Shown here in pieces: positions 1-6,904 of a DNA stretch of 25,207 nucleotides. Every line of letters starts with the position of its first letter. Position 1 is the stretch's first letter. The position numbers and the translations under genes were made by a program. The notes beneath the pieces were generated by a model. The model had not been told where the DNA came from. It worked only from the letters and a program-made list of their open reading frames with translations, and ran no database searches. The stretch comes from a bacterium (GTDB lineage: Bacteria; Patescibacteriota; Minisyncoccia; UBA6257; Brennerbacteraceae): assembly GCA_027310425.1 (NCBI GenBank), contig DAIDAW010000007.1, positions 1 to 25,207 of the forward strand. The letters run 5' to 3'.

Positions 1-123
1 AAGACCAATAACAAGAAGAAGCTCAAGAAGAGTAAAGGAAGGAAGGAAGGAATTTTTCTCATAGAGAAAAAATTCTCGATGAATCATATTTTAACGACGC
101 GCAAGAATAAAATATCTTCTTTC
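1..123. other. non-coding flank downstream of rmuC with GGAA tandem repeat
   Basis: No reading frame with recognisable content is seen here. Bases 1-52 are almost pure purine on the plus strand and end in four tandem GGAA units (37-52). This is followed by the AT-rich inverted repeat described separately at 50-75. The stretch lies just 3' of rmuC. Confidence 0.5.
50..75 (-). terminator. weak AT-rich hairpin after rmuC
   Basis: GAATTTTTCTC (50-60) pairs with GAGAAAAAATTC (64-75) across a 3-nt loop, with one bulged A. It lies about 50 nt past the rmuC stop. The stem is very AT-rich and is followed on the minus strand by a pyrimidine tract rather than a pure T run, so termination is only a suggestion. 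Confidence 0.3.
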
Positions 124-1185
124 TTACCCATCTTGTTTCTGATCAAGCAAATTGGATTCTTGTTCTTCTTCCACTTTCCCTTTTGTCAGCTGGTCAACTT
201 TGGTTACGAGCATCCCCAGGCGTTTTTCCGAGCTCTCGTACGCGCCCTGCGCATTGCCGATATGCTTGCCCAAAAGCCGGAAATCGTCCGCAAGCTTGTC
301 GCCGTCCTTGCGGATGCGCGAAAATTGCTTGATAATTTCGTGCGTCTGCTTGGACAGCTGCACGTCGCGGAACCAATGCTCGATGGTTTTCAAATGCAAA
401 TACAGCTGATTGGGCGACGTCATCACCACTTTTTTGTTCCACGCATACCCTATCATATCGTCTTTGCCTGCGGCGGACGCGGGATTAATCATTTCGTAGT
501 ACACGGCTTCAGCCGGCACGTACATCATCGCATAATCGAGCGTATTCTCCGACGGTAGAATGTATTTGCCCGCGATTTCGTCAATGCGCGCCTTCACGTC
601 CTGCACGAAATTTTTGCGGCCTGTTTCGCGCTCGCTGTCCGACTGCGCTTCCACGAATTTCACGAAATTTTCCGCGGGAAATTTCGAGTCAATGGCGATC
701 ATCCTGCCGTCGGGCAGTTTGAAAACCGCATCCGCGCGCTCGCCCGATGAAAACATATACTGCAATTCGTAGAGCTCCTTGGGATAATACTGCGACAATA
801 AGTGCTCGAGCGACGCTTCGCCCCACGTGCCGCGCAGCTTGGGCGATTTGAATATTTCCTGGAAACTCTCAACATTCTGCACGCCTTCGCGCACGCGCTT
901 CAAAAGTTCGGACATCTCGGTGAATTTTTCCGTAAACGATTTCGCTTCCTGCGATACTGCGCGGGACGAATTCTCAAAGCTGCCGCGCATCGCGTTCATC
1001 TGCGAAGCCAGATGCTCCATCATCTGCACCTGCATCGCAGCCATTGATTTTTTCAATTCATCGAGCGCCTGGTTCTGGCTTGCGTCGGCCGCTTCTTTTT
1101 TCCGGGACCCCAATACAATCCACGCAGCCAATGCGCCGACAACAACAAGCCCCAGCGCTGAAGCGATAATTAAAAATGTTTGCAT
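124..1185 (-). CDS. rmuC: RmuC family DNA recombination protein
   Basis: A 353-residue protein. It has one N-terminal membrane helix (about residues 4-26), then a long coiled coil (about 30-110), then the RmuC nuclease-like domain. The domain is recognised by the GTWGEASLEHLL block and the DGRMIAIDSKFP block that holds the acidic/lysine residues typical of the restriction-endonuclease-like fold. RmuC proteins limit inversions at short inverted repeats and are thought to act on DNA near the membrane; this role is known for the family, not shown here. The start is ATG at 1185. There is no Shine-Dalgarno sequence. It is the last gene of the chaperone run, 55 bp after a small membrane protein, and may have its own extended -10 promoter in that gap. 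Confidence 0.93.
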   Translation of the reverse strand: MQTFLIIASALGLVVVGALAAWIVLGSRKKEAADASQNQALDELKKSMAAMQVQMMEHLASQMNAMRGSFENSSRAVSQEAKSFTEKFTEMSELLKRVREGVQNVESFQEIFKSPKLRGTWGEASLEHLLSQYYPKELYELQYMFSSGERADAVFKLPDGRMIAIDSKFPAENFVKFVEAQSDSERETGRKNFVQDVKARIDEIAGKYILPSENTLDYAMMYVPAEAVYYEMINPASAAGKDDMIGYAWNKKVVMTSPNQLYLHLKTIEHWFRDVQLSKQTHEIIKQFSRIRKDGDKLADDFRLLGKHIGNAQGAYESSEKRLGMLVTKVDQLTKGKVEEEQESNLLDQKQDG

Positions 1186-1229
1186 ACTGTTTTAGGAATA
1201 AATGAAAGAAGCGGCGGATACCGATAATT

Positions 1230-1243
1230 ATTCTATTGTATCA
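1230..1243 (-). promoter_or_regulatory. candidate extended -10 promoter for rmuC
   Basis: On the minus strand the sequence reads TGATACAATAGAAT: a TGn extension followed by TACAAT (-10 at 1235-1240). There is no convincing -35. The TG overlaps the TGA stop of the upstream gene. The same 14-nt pattern, TGRTACAATAGAAT, recurs at 3490-3503, also about 25-45 nt before a start codon, which supports a real signal. Confidence 0.4.
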
Positions 1244-1753
1244 CTTGATTTTCAGTTTTGTACGCACAATTTTCTTCGGCAAAATGTAGAGAAATCCAAG
1301 AAAAACAATAGGGGCGAACAGCCACGCCAAGTTCATTTCCGGCGTTGCGAAAAGCTTCATTCCCGCCCCGGGAAATATCGTCCCCATGACGACAGGGAAA
1401 AGGAGAAACAGCGACGATGCAAACAGGCCAACTGCCGAAACATTCAGAAACAGCGCGAACAGCCATGGCATTTTTTCAAACCGCTCCCAGGCCATCTTTC
1501 CGAAAAGCCAATACATGAACCATGCAAGAAGCGCACTCCCTGCCATCAGGGAATATTCTCCGGTTTTTTGATCCATGTTCGGCGCCAGCGAAAGAGCATC
1601 CGCCGCAGCCAAACTCAATGTGCGCCAGACATACAGTGCCATAAGAATGACCACGGTTTTGCGCGCCGGGAACGAAATGCTCACGAAAAACACGACAAGG
1701 AATGCAAAAAAGAGAAGAGCGATTTCCGGCGTGAAAAAACGAAGGATGGACAT
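1241..1753 (-). CDS. small multi-pass membrane protein, unknown function
   Basis: A 170-residue protein made almost entirely of hydrophobic segments: about residues 7-25, 33-55, 68-85, 98-125 and 140-160, so four or five helices, ending in a basic tail (KKIVRTKLKIK). I do not recognise a family. A GTG five codons upstream (1768) could extend it to 175 residues. I prefer the ATG at 1753 because the bases just before it (GCATCTTCTCTT) match the bases just before dnaJ's ATG (GCATCTTCTATTCT), so they look like leader rather than coding sequence. It sits between dnaJ and rmuC on the same strand, 61 bp after dnaJ, and is probably cotranscribed. Confidence 0.75.
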   Translation of the reverse strand: MSILRFFTPEIALLFFAFLVVFFVSISFPARKTVVILMALYVWRTLSLAAADALSLAPNMDQKTGEYSLMAGSALLAWFMYWLFGKMAWERFEKMPWLFALFLNVSAVGLFASSLFLLFPVVMGTIFPGAGMKLFATPEMNLAWLFAPIVFLGFLYILPKKIVRTKLKIK

Positions 1754-1814
1754 AAGAGAAGATGCCACGATACGAATCGTACGAATATACGAATGATTCG
1801 TCTCTTGGTATCTT
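1754..1814 (-). repeat. intergenic spacer repeat, copy A
   Basis: This 61-nt spacer between dnaJ and the 170-residue membrane gene resembles the 66-nt spacer on the other side of dnaJ (2346-2411). On the minus strand both begin with ATAAAAGATAC (in copy A partly inside the dnaJ stop region) and both end in GCATCTTCT before the ATG. The two ends are nearly complementary (AAGATAC versus GCATCTT), so each spacer can fold into a hairpin. Copy A also has three ATTCGTA units inside. Confidence 0.45.
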
Positions 1815-2345
1815 TTATTTTATTTCCCTGAAAAATCGTTGCATGAATTCGTCTACCATCTGTTTCATTTTGGGCGTTACTTCTTTTGCGCCGGTCAGAT
1901 CCAGCGTAATGTGCATATTGTTCGGACCTTGATACTCGAATCGGAACGTTTGACGCGGCTGCGTGCGCGTGCGGCTGCCAGCCCCGAAATGCGCGCTGCC
2001 CCCGCCCATGCCGACAAAAAACTCGCGCAAAAGGTCGTCGAGCGATCCAACGCCTCCCATGCCGGCGCCGAACGGATTGGTACCGAAATCGAAAGAAAAA
2101 TCAAAGCCCGGCGCCCCCTGGCCTCCTTGCGCGCCGCCGTACCTGCGGAACATATCGTACTGAGAACGTTTCTGCTTGTCCGACAGCGTTTGGTATGCCT
2201 CGTTGATTTCCTTGAATTTCTTTTCGTCTCCGCCGGGCCGGTCAGGATGATATTTGTGCGCGAGTTCGCGGTATTTCTTCTTTATCTCGTCATCGGGCGC
2301 GCTCTCCGAGACTCCCAGAATCTTATAATAATCTTTTTCTGCCAT
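1815..2345 (-). CDS. dnaJ: short J-domain co-chaperone (DnaJ without zinc finger)
   Basis: 176 residues. Residues 1-70 form a complete J domain with the catalytic HPD at 33-35, which stimulates DnaK ATP hydrolysis. Residues about 70-130 are a Gly/Phe-rich linker. The remaining 45 residues (TFRFEYQGPNNMHITLDL and a terminal helix) do not look like the usual DnaJ C-terminus. The four CxxCxGxG zinc repeats and the two beta-barrel substrate domains of the roughly 375-residue canonical DnaJ are absent. The operon position (hrcA-grpE-dnaK-x-dnaJ) shows it is the DnaK partner. A full-length DnaJ may exist elsewhere in the genome. The start is ATG at 2345, preceded by a pyrimidine-rich leader and no SD. 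Confidence 0.88.
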   Translation of the reverse strand: MAEKDYYKILGVSESAPDDEIKKKYRELAHKYHPDRPGGDEKKFKEINEAYQTLSDKQKRSQYDMFRRYGGAQGGQGAPGFDFSFDFGTNPFGAGMGGVGSLDDLLREFFVGMGGGSAHFGAGSRTRTQPRQTFRFEYQGPNNMHITLDLTGAKEVTPKMKQMVDEFMQRFFREIK

Positions 2346-2411
2346 AGAATAGAAGATGCGAATATATGAAATGTACGGAAGATACGGATATCCGCGTAGT
2401 ATCTTTTATCT
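2346..2411 (-). repeat. intergenic spacer repeat, copy B
   Basis: This 66-nt spacer is related to the one at 1754-1814. It opens with GATAAAAGATAC, closes with GCATCTTCTATTCT before the dnaJ ATG, and holds a central palindrome CGGATATCCG flanked by inverted GATAC/GTATC. It may be a duplicated hairpin element or a shared leader. Confidence 0.45.
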
Positions 2412-3464
2412 TTAAATCATTACTTTTTCCTTTTCCACCATCACGGTGCCGATTTTTACGATGCGCGCGAATTTCAATGCAGCAAACAGCGCGCCGAACG
2501 CCCAATCAAACGCGAATCCGAAAAATTGGAATGCCGTGTAGAAAAACAAGAATACCGCAGCCAGGAATGCCTTGTGCACCAGATAGCGGGTTGATTCAGG
2601 AATACCCTTATACGCGTCTCGCATCCACGCATAGATCACCTGCGAAAGCGTCTCTGTCCCGGTCAGTTTCCTGCCGAGCAAGTTTCCAAATTGCGCAAGC
2701 AATTCCTGGCGCGCCTGCAGCTTCATATTCGCGAGCGCTGCGTTGAGCGCCACATCTTCAATACCCGACGGCAACACGATGCCGGAGGGCACGGGAATTT
2801 TCTGGCGCAGCGAAGCGAGCGCCTGCGCATTGATCGATTTCGCCACAATCACGTCAAGCACCGCGTTCAGATTCTTCGACGAATCGAAACCCGGATACAA
2901 TACGCGCATGCCTGGATCAACGCTACGCACCATGCCTTGCACTTCCCGTTCGGTTAAAAAAGAATTTGGATCAGGGAACCGGAGCGCGCCGTACGCCATG
3001 GCGAATAAAACCGCGAGCGCGAAAACCAAAGCGGGCCGCGCAGCCAGATACACCGTTCCCATATCGAGTTTCACCACGTTGTCCATTGTGCGCCCTGAGC
3101 GAAAAAGTGAGATCGCCGCGCACAGCACGCATACGATCCAAATACCCAGCGCCCACCATACGTCGAACCGAAGCCAGAACGGCACCACAAGGAGAGAAAC
3201 TTCAAGCAACGTTTTCGGAAACGCAAGAGAAGGGGGCAGTACGAGCGAAGAAATCACAAATGAGCCGGCCCAGAGCGTTCCCGCAATCAGAAGCGGCACC
3301 ATCAAGAGGCCGTTCGCGCGCAGCGAATATTCCAAAAGAAATCCGGTTGCGCCTGCCGCGCCTATCCCCAGTAAAAATAGGAATGCTTTGCGCAGCGTAA
3401 CCGCGCGTTCCCACGCGTCTTGCACGCCGATGATCTTCGTTTGTCCCGCGCCTTGTTCCAACAT
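2412..3464 (-). CDS. multi-pass membrane protein between dnaK and dnaJ, unknown function
   Basis: 350 residues. Hydrophobic helices lie at about 25-45, 52-75, 85-98, 103-122 and 143-162 and near the C-terminus at about 292-312 and 316-335. Between them is a soluble loop of roughly 120 residues (about 165-290), predicted to face one side of the membrane; it contains the stretch FPDPNSFLTEREVQGMVRSV. No family is recognised. It occupies a place normally empty between dnaK and dnaJ, 55 bp after dnaK and 66 bp before dnaJ, all on the same strand. That suggests coexpression in the heat-shock operon and possibly a membrane-stress role, but this is inference. The ATG at 3464 has no SD. A candidate internal promoter lies in the upstream gap. 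Confidence 0.85.
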   Translation of the reverse strand: MLEQGAGQTKIIGVQDAWERAVTLRKAFLFLLGIGAAGATGFLLEYSLRANGLLMVPLLIAGTLWAGSFVISSLVLPPSLAFPKTLLEVSLLVVPFWLRFDVWWALGIWIVCVLCAAISLFRSGRTMDNVVKLDMGTVYLAARPALVFALAVLFAMAYGALRFPDPNSFLTEREVQGMVRSVDPGMRVLYPGFDSSKNLNAVLDVIVAKSINAQALASLRQKIPVPSGIVLPSGIEDVALNAALANMKLQARQELLAQFGNLLGRKLTGTETLSQVIYAWMRDAYKGIPESTRYLVHKAFLAAVFLFFYTAFQFFGFAFDWAFGALFAALKFARIVKIGTVMVEKEKVMI

Positions 3465-3489
3465 AGAATTCCGCGAGCATTACTGCACG

Positions 3490-3503
3490 ATTCTATTGTA
3501 CCA
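3490..3503 (-). promoter_or_regulatory. candidate extended -10 promoter inside the chaperone operon
   Basis: The minus strand reads TGGTACAATAGAAT. TGn plus TACAAT (-10 at 3495-3500) forms an extended -10 without a clear -35. It shares TGRTACAATAGAAT with the site upstream of rmuC at 1230-1243. It could give basal expression of the membrane gene, dnaJ and downstream genes independent of hrcA control. Confidence 0.38.
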
Positions 3504-3519
3504 TATCGACGCGCCTGCG

Positions 3520-5379
3520 TTAGGATGTTTGCGCGCCGCTATCTTGATTCGCGCTATTATCCTTCCCGCCGGGATTCTGGTCTTTATACAGAGTCGTACC
3601 GATTTCCTGGAGCACGGCGCTCAATTCCTGCATCGCGCGCTTCAACGCCTCACCATCGCTTCCGTCTTTAACCGCCTGCACGTCTTTGATTTTCTGGCTG
3701 ATGCGATCTTTGACATCTTGAGCGATTTTTTCCTGCCATTCGCGCAAGGATTTCTCCGCCTGATATACCAGCGCATCCGCTCCGTTGCGCATTTCGCTCA
3801 TTTCCTTGCGCGCACGGTCTTCTTCCGCATGCAATTCAGCTTCTTTCTTCATGCGTTCGATTTCTTCCTTGGAAAGGCCTGTCGAGCCCTCGATGCGGAT
3901 CGACTGTTTTTTCTGCGTCGCCTTGTCCTGCGCGGTTACGGATAAAATCCCGTTTGCGTCGATATCGAACGCCACCTCGACTTGCGGCACGCCCCGGGGC
4001 GCCGGCGGGATGCCGTCGAGAATAAACCGTCCCAACGATTTGTTGTCGTGCGCCATCGGACGCTCCCCCTGAAGCACATGAATTTCCACCGACGTCTGAT
4101 TGTCGGACGCGGTTGAATATGTTTCCGTCCGCGCTGTCGGCACGGTCGTATTCTTCGAAATCATCACAGTCATCACATTTCCCATAGTTTCAATACCAAG
4201 GCTCAGCGGCGTTGCATCCAAAAGCAGCACGTCGCGCACTTCTCCCTGCAAAATGCCAGCCTGCACCGCCGCGCCGATCGCCACGACTTCGTCAGGATTG
4301 ATGTCCTTGTGCGGTTCCTTGCCGAAATACCGCTTGACTGCTTCCTGGATCGCCGGCATGCGCGTCTGCCCTCCCACGAGAATAATTTCATTGATGTCGG
4401 ATTTCGCAAGTTTCGCTTCGCGCAACGTCTGCTCGACGAGTTCGATCGAATGTTCGATGTATTCACCGACGAGCTCCTCGAGTTTTGCGCGCGATATTTT
4501 CATTACGAAATGCTTGGGGCCAGACGCATCCGAAGTGATAAACGGCAAATTGATTTCAGTCTCCGCAAGCGTCGAAAGTTCATGTTTGGCGCGCTCTGCC
4601 GCTTCCTTCAAGCGCTGCACCGCAAGCGCATCCTTGGATAAATCAATGCCTTCCTGTTTTTTATACTCCGTAATCAAATAATCCATGATTTTGCGATCGA
4701 AATCATCGCCTCCGAGGTGTGTATCGCCGCCGATACCTTTCACTTCAATCGTATCGCCGCCGATTTCCAAAACCGAAATGTCGAACGTGCCACCGCCGAA
4801 ATCGTATACGATGACGCGCTCTTCCTTGCGTTTATTGAATCCGTACGCAAGCGCTGCGGCAGTCGGTTCCGGCAGGACGCGCTTCACGGCAAATCCCGCG
4901 ATTTCGCCCGCTGCCTTGGTTGCGGCGCGCTGCGAATCGTCGAAATATGCCGGGCAGGTAATCACCGCTTCTTCAATCGTTTCCCCCAGCTTTGCCTCGG
5001 CATCCTGCTTGAGCTTCATCAATACCTGCGCGGATATTTCTTCGGGCTTATATGTTTTCCCTCCCATGTTCACCTCAACGCCGCCCGCACCCGATTCCTT
5101 GATCGCATACGAAAGCAATTCCTTGTCGTGCTGCACGTGTGCGTCAGAAAATCGCCTGCCAATAAGGCGCTTAACGGAAAAAATCGTATTCTGCGGATTC
5201 ACGACCGCCTGACGCTTTGCGGTTACGCCGACCAGGCGCTCGCCTGATTTTGAAACAGCGACCACCGACGGCGTGAGCCGGCTTCCCTCGCGGTTTTCAA
5301 GAATGCGCGGCTGGCCGCCTTCAATGACGGCCATGACCGAATTCGTTGTCCCTAAATCAATGCCCAGTATTTTTGCCAT
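3520..5379 (-). CDS. dnaK: Hsp70 chaperone DnaK
   Basis: 619 residues, full length. The N-terminal ATPase domain shows the phosphate-1 motif IDLGTTNS at residues 6-13, the phosphate-2 motif VYDFGGGTFD and the adenosine motif ILVGGQTRMP. The interdomain linker DVLLLDATPLSLG is intact. It is followed by the beta-sandwich substrate domain and an alpha-helical lid, then a short polar Asn/Ser/Gly tail. DnaK binds exposed hydrophobic segments of unfolded proteins, driven by DnaJ-stimulated ATP hydrolysis and GrpE-driven nucleotide exchange in the cytoplasm. It lies 69 bp downstream of grpE in the HrcA-controlled operon. The start is ATG at 5379; no SD is visible upstream. Confidence 0.98.
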   Translation of the reverse strand: MAKILGIDLGTTNSVMAVIEGGQPRILENREGSRLTPSVVAVSKSGERLVGVTAKRQAVVNPQNTIFSVKRLIGRRFSDAHVQHDKELLSYAIKESGAGGVEVNMGGKTYKPEEISAQVLMKLKQDAEAKLGETIEEAVITCPAYFDDSQRAATKAAGEIAGFAVKRVLPEPTAAALAYGFNKRKEERVIVYDFGGGTFDISVLEIGGDTIEVKGIGGDTHLGGDDFDRKIMDYLITEYKKQEGIDLSKDALAVQRLKEAAERAKHELSTLAETEINLPFITSDASGPKHFVMKISRAKLEELVGEYIEHSIELVEQTLREAKLAKSDINEIILVGGQTRMPAIQEAVKRYFGKEPHKDINPDEVVAIGAAVQAGILQGEVRDVLLLDATPLSLGIETMGNVMTVMISKNTTVPTARTETYSTASDNQTSVEIHVLQGERPMAHDNKSLGRFILDGIPPAPRGVPQVEVAFDIDANGILSVTAQDKATQKKQSIRIEGSTGLSKEEIERMKKEAELHAEEDRARKEMSEMRNGADALVYQAEKSLREWQEKIAQDVKDRISQKIKDVQAVKDGSDGEALKRAMQELSAVLQEIGTTLYKDQNPGGKDNSANQDSGAQTS

Positions 5380-5448
5380 AGTTGTTTCAGATTTTTTAAT
5401 TTCTTTGCCGCACCGACGCGCGCATGGCAGATGCCATATTCATATTTA

Positions 5449-5964
5449 TTACTGCGCTATTTTCACTTTTGCGGGACGGACCACTTTATCCTGATACCGA
5501 TACCCTTTATAGACCACGGCAGCGACCGTCCCTGATTCAAGCGTTTCATGATCAACCGTTTCGGTTGCTTCATGGAATGACGGATCAAACCGATCCCCTT
5601 GCGCAACGGGAATTTCTTCCAAACCATGGCGCTTTAAAATTCCGACGAGCTGCGATTTGATGAGCGCGAATGATTTATATTCCTGGCTCTCCTGCCCGAG
5701 CGACGCTCCCGCCAGATCAAAACTATCGAGCACGAGCAGCAATTCTTCAACCAGGCCCTCTTGGGCAAAACGCACAAGCTGGGTGATGCGCGCCGTCTCG
5801 TCTTTTTTGTAATTTGCGAAATCAGCGCGGGCGCGCTGCCAGCCTGCCAAATATTCGTCGCGCTCTTTTCTGCAGCGTTCCCATTCCGACGGCTCCGACG
5901 CATCTGTGCCATCGTGAACGCGCGGTGCTTCTCTTTTTTGTTCCGAATCGTTTGCTGATGCCAT
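5449..5964 (-). CDS. grpE: nucleotide exchange factor GrpE
   Basis: 171 residues from the ATG at 5964. An in-frame TTG at 5994 would add ten residues (MRNYKLITVA), but it is less likely because family N-termini are acidic and start like MASANDSEQK. The protein has an acidic disordered N-terminus, a long helix (about residues 35-90, with YLAGWQRARADFANYKK) and the beta-wing signature GDRFDPSFHEATETV. It ends in YRYQDKVVRPAKVKIAQ, as GrpE proteins do. GrpE releases ADP from DnaK. It lies 47 bp after hrcA, on the same strand. Confidence 0.96.
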   Translation of the reverse strand: MASANDSEQKREAPRVHDGTDASEPSEWERCRKERDEYLAGWQRARADFANYKKDETARITQLVRFAQEGLVEELLLVLDSFDLAGASLGQESQEYKSFALIKSQLVGILKRHGLEEIPVAQGDRFDPSFHEATETVDHETLESGTVAAVVYKGYRYQDKVVRPAKVKIAQ

Positions 5965-6011
5965 AGCAACTGTTATTAGTTTATAGTTTCGCAAAAATCA
6001 TATGTCGATCA

Positions 6012-6716
6012 TTACGCTGCGCGCGGCGCGCTTTTGGCAAGTCTGTTACACGCCATGCAAAACGCTCCCCAGTTTTTCTGATAATCCATGCGTGCGGGCC
6101 CGACTAAAATAGCAACAACCGGGCTACCGCTGGCTGTTTGCACCGATCTCGTAAACGCGCTTGTCTGGCCATCGCCCACCCGCATGCCTCTGAACTCTCC
6201 AACCGCAATCGCCGGCTGCGCGCCAAGCAACGCTTCAAACAGCGCTTCGCGCCTGTCTTCCAGGGAATCGATCATGCGTGCAAGCTCCACATATTCCGTC
6301 TGCGTCGAAAAATCAGGCTGCGAGAATAATTCTTCGATGCCATCAAGCGCCATATTCAAATCGTGATCGATAAACACAGAGAGGATTCCGGTACGCCGCG
6401 ACAAAAACCGCGCGGCGTCTTCCAGCGTTTCAAACGGGTCGGAACCAGCATTCTGGGATTCTGCATGCACGAGATCCAAAACAGCATCCACGAAAAAAGC
6501 GTACGCCTTTGCCGTGGGTACGGTGCCCGATGAGTAATACATTTTTCTGACATATCCTTCCTGCCCAAGATCCACAAGATCGTTGCGCATCGTGGCAGGG
6601 CTCCACGCATTGCCAAAATGGCGCGCAAGAAATCCGGAGCTTACAGGTTCCCGATGCGCAATATATTCTTCCACCACAGCCTGCAAAATTGAACTGTGCC
6701 GCTCGTTCATCGCCAT
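6012..6716 (-). CDS. hrcA: heat-shock repressor HrcA (short form)
   Basis: 234 residues, or 232 if the second ATG (6710) is used. The N-terminal winged helix carries the family signature: REPVSSGFLARHF, then SPATMRNDLVDLGQEGYV, then SSGTVPTAKAYAFFVD (canonical: SSATIRNDM...GY...TSAGRIPT..GYR.YVD). The C-terminus keeps VAILVGPARMDYQ, matching the GPxRMDY motif. The family is usually about 340 residues, so the central dimerisation/GAF-like part is strongly reduced. HrcA binds CIRCE operators and represses chaperone genes. A CIRCE-like repeat lies directly upstream, which supports autoregulation. It is the first gene of the operon. Confidence 0.9.
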   Translation of the reverse strand: MAMNERHSSILQAVVEEYIAHREPVSSGFLARHFGNAWSPATMRNDLVDLGQEGYVRKMYYSSGTVPTAKAYAFFVDAVLDLVHAESQNAGSDPFETLEDAARFLSRRTGILSVFIDHDLNMALDGIEELFSQPDFSTQTEYVELARMIDSLEDRREALFEALLGAQPAIAVGEFRGMRVGDGQTSAFTRSVQTASGSPVVAILVGPARMDYQKNWGAFCMACNRLAKSAPRAA

Positions 6717-6717
6717 A

Positions 6718-6744
6718 TTAGCAATTAGTATCTCTAACTGCTAA
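6718..6744. promoter_or_regulatory. CIRCE-like HrcA operator
   Basis: The repeat is TTAGCAATT, a 9-nt spacer, then AACTGCTAA. It has the exact 9-9-9 geometry of CIRCE (TTAGCACTC-N9-GAGTGCTAA). The outer six bases (TTAGCA/TGCTAA) are conserved, the inner three differ from consensus, and one mismatch is present between the arms. It starts 2 nt upstream of the hrcA ATG and overlaps the end of the -10 box, so a bound repressor would block the promoter. Confidence 0.88.
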
Positions 6745-6771
6745 TATACGTGCGCGCGCCAAAAAAGTCAA
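6743..6771 (-). promoter_or_regulatory. sigma-70 promoter of the hrcA-grpE-dnaK operon
   Basis: On the minus strand, -35 TTGACT (6766-6771), a 17-nt spacer and -10 TATATT (6743-6748). The -10 shares two bases with the CIRCE-like repeat. Predicted transcription start is near 6736, giving a leader of about 20 nt. Confidence 0.85.
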
Positions 6772-6868
6772 TGATTTTTTTTCGCTTTCTCAACTGCCTC
6801 AAACGATAAATAATCCGAGGTTCACGCCATCGCCCGGCCTCAGAAAAATAGACCCAATAAAGAAATTT

Positions 6869-6896
6869 TTGCGTTCTGAAAAAACGGGGGTATACT
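6869..6896 (+). promoter_or_regulatory. promoter of the corA-like gene, nearly leaderless
   Basis: TTGCGT (6869-6874), a 16-nt spacer and TATACT (6891-6896). Transcription would start near 6902-6904, just before the ATG at 6905, so the mRNA is predicted to be leaderless or nearly so. Confidence 0.6.
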
Positions 6897-6904
6897 ATTT
6901 CCAT

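Noticed and set aside
2743..3945. Long plus-strand open frame (400 codons) across the dnaK 3' end and membrane gene
   Set aside because: It is antisense to well-supported genes, has low-complexity Arg/Ser/Thr-rich composition and no recognisable domain; a shadow frame of GC-rich codons.
5445..5460. ATGGCAGATGCCAT-type small palindrome near the grpE-dnaK gap as a terminator
   Set aside because: The loop would be only two bases and no T run follows; it lies between cotranscribed genes.
6869..6904. TTG start at 6869 for the corA-like gene
   Set aside because: The TTG is part of the predicted -35 box and the -10 box lies within this extension, so it is promoter, not coding sequence.
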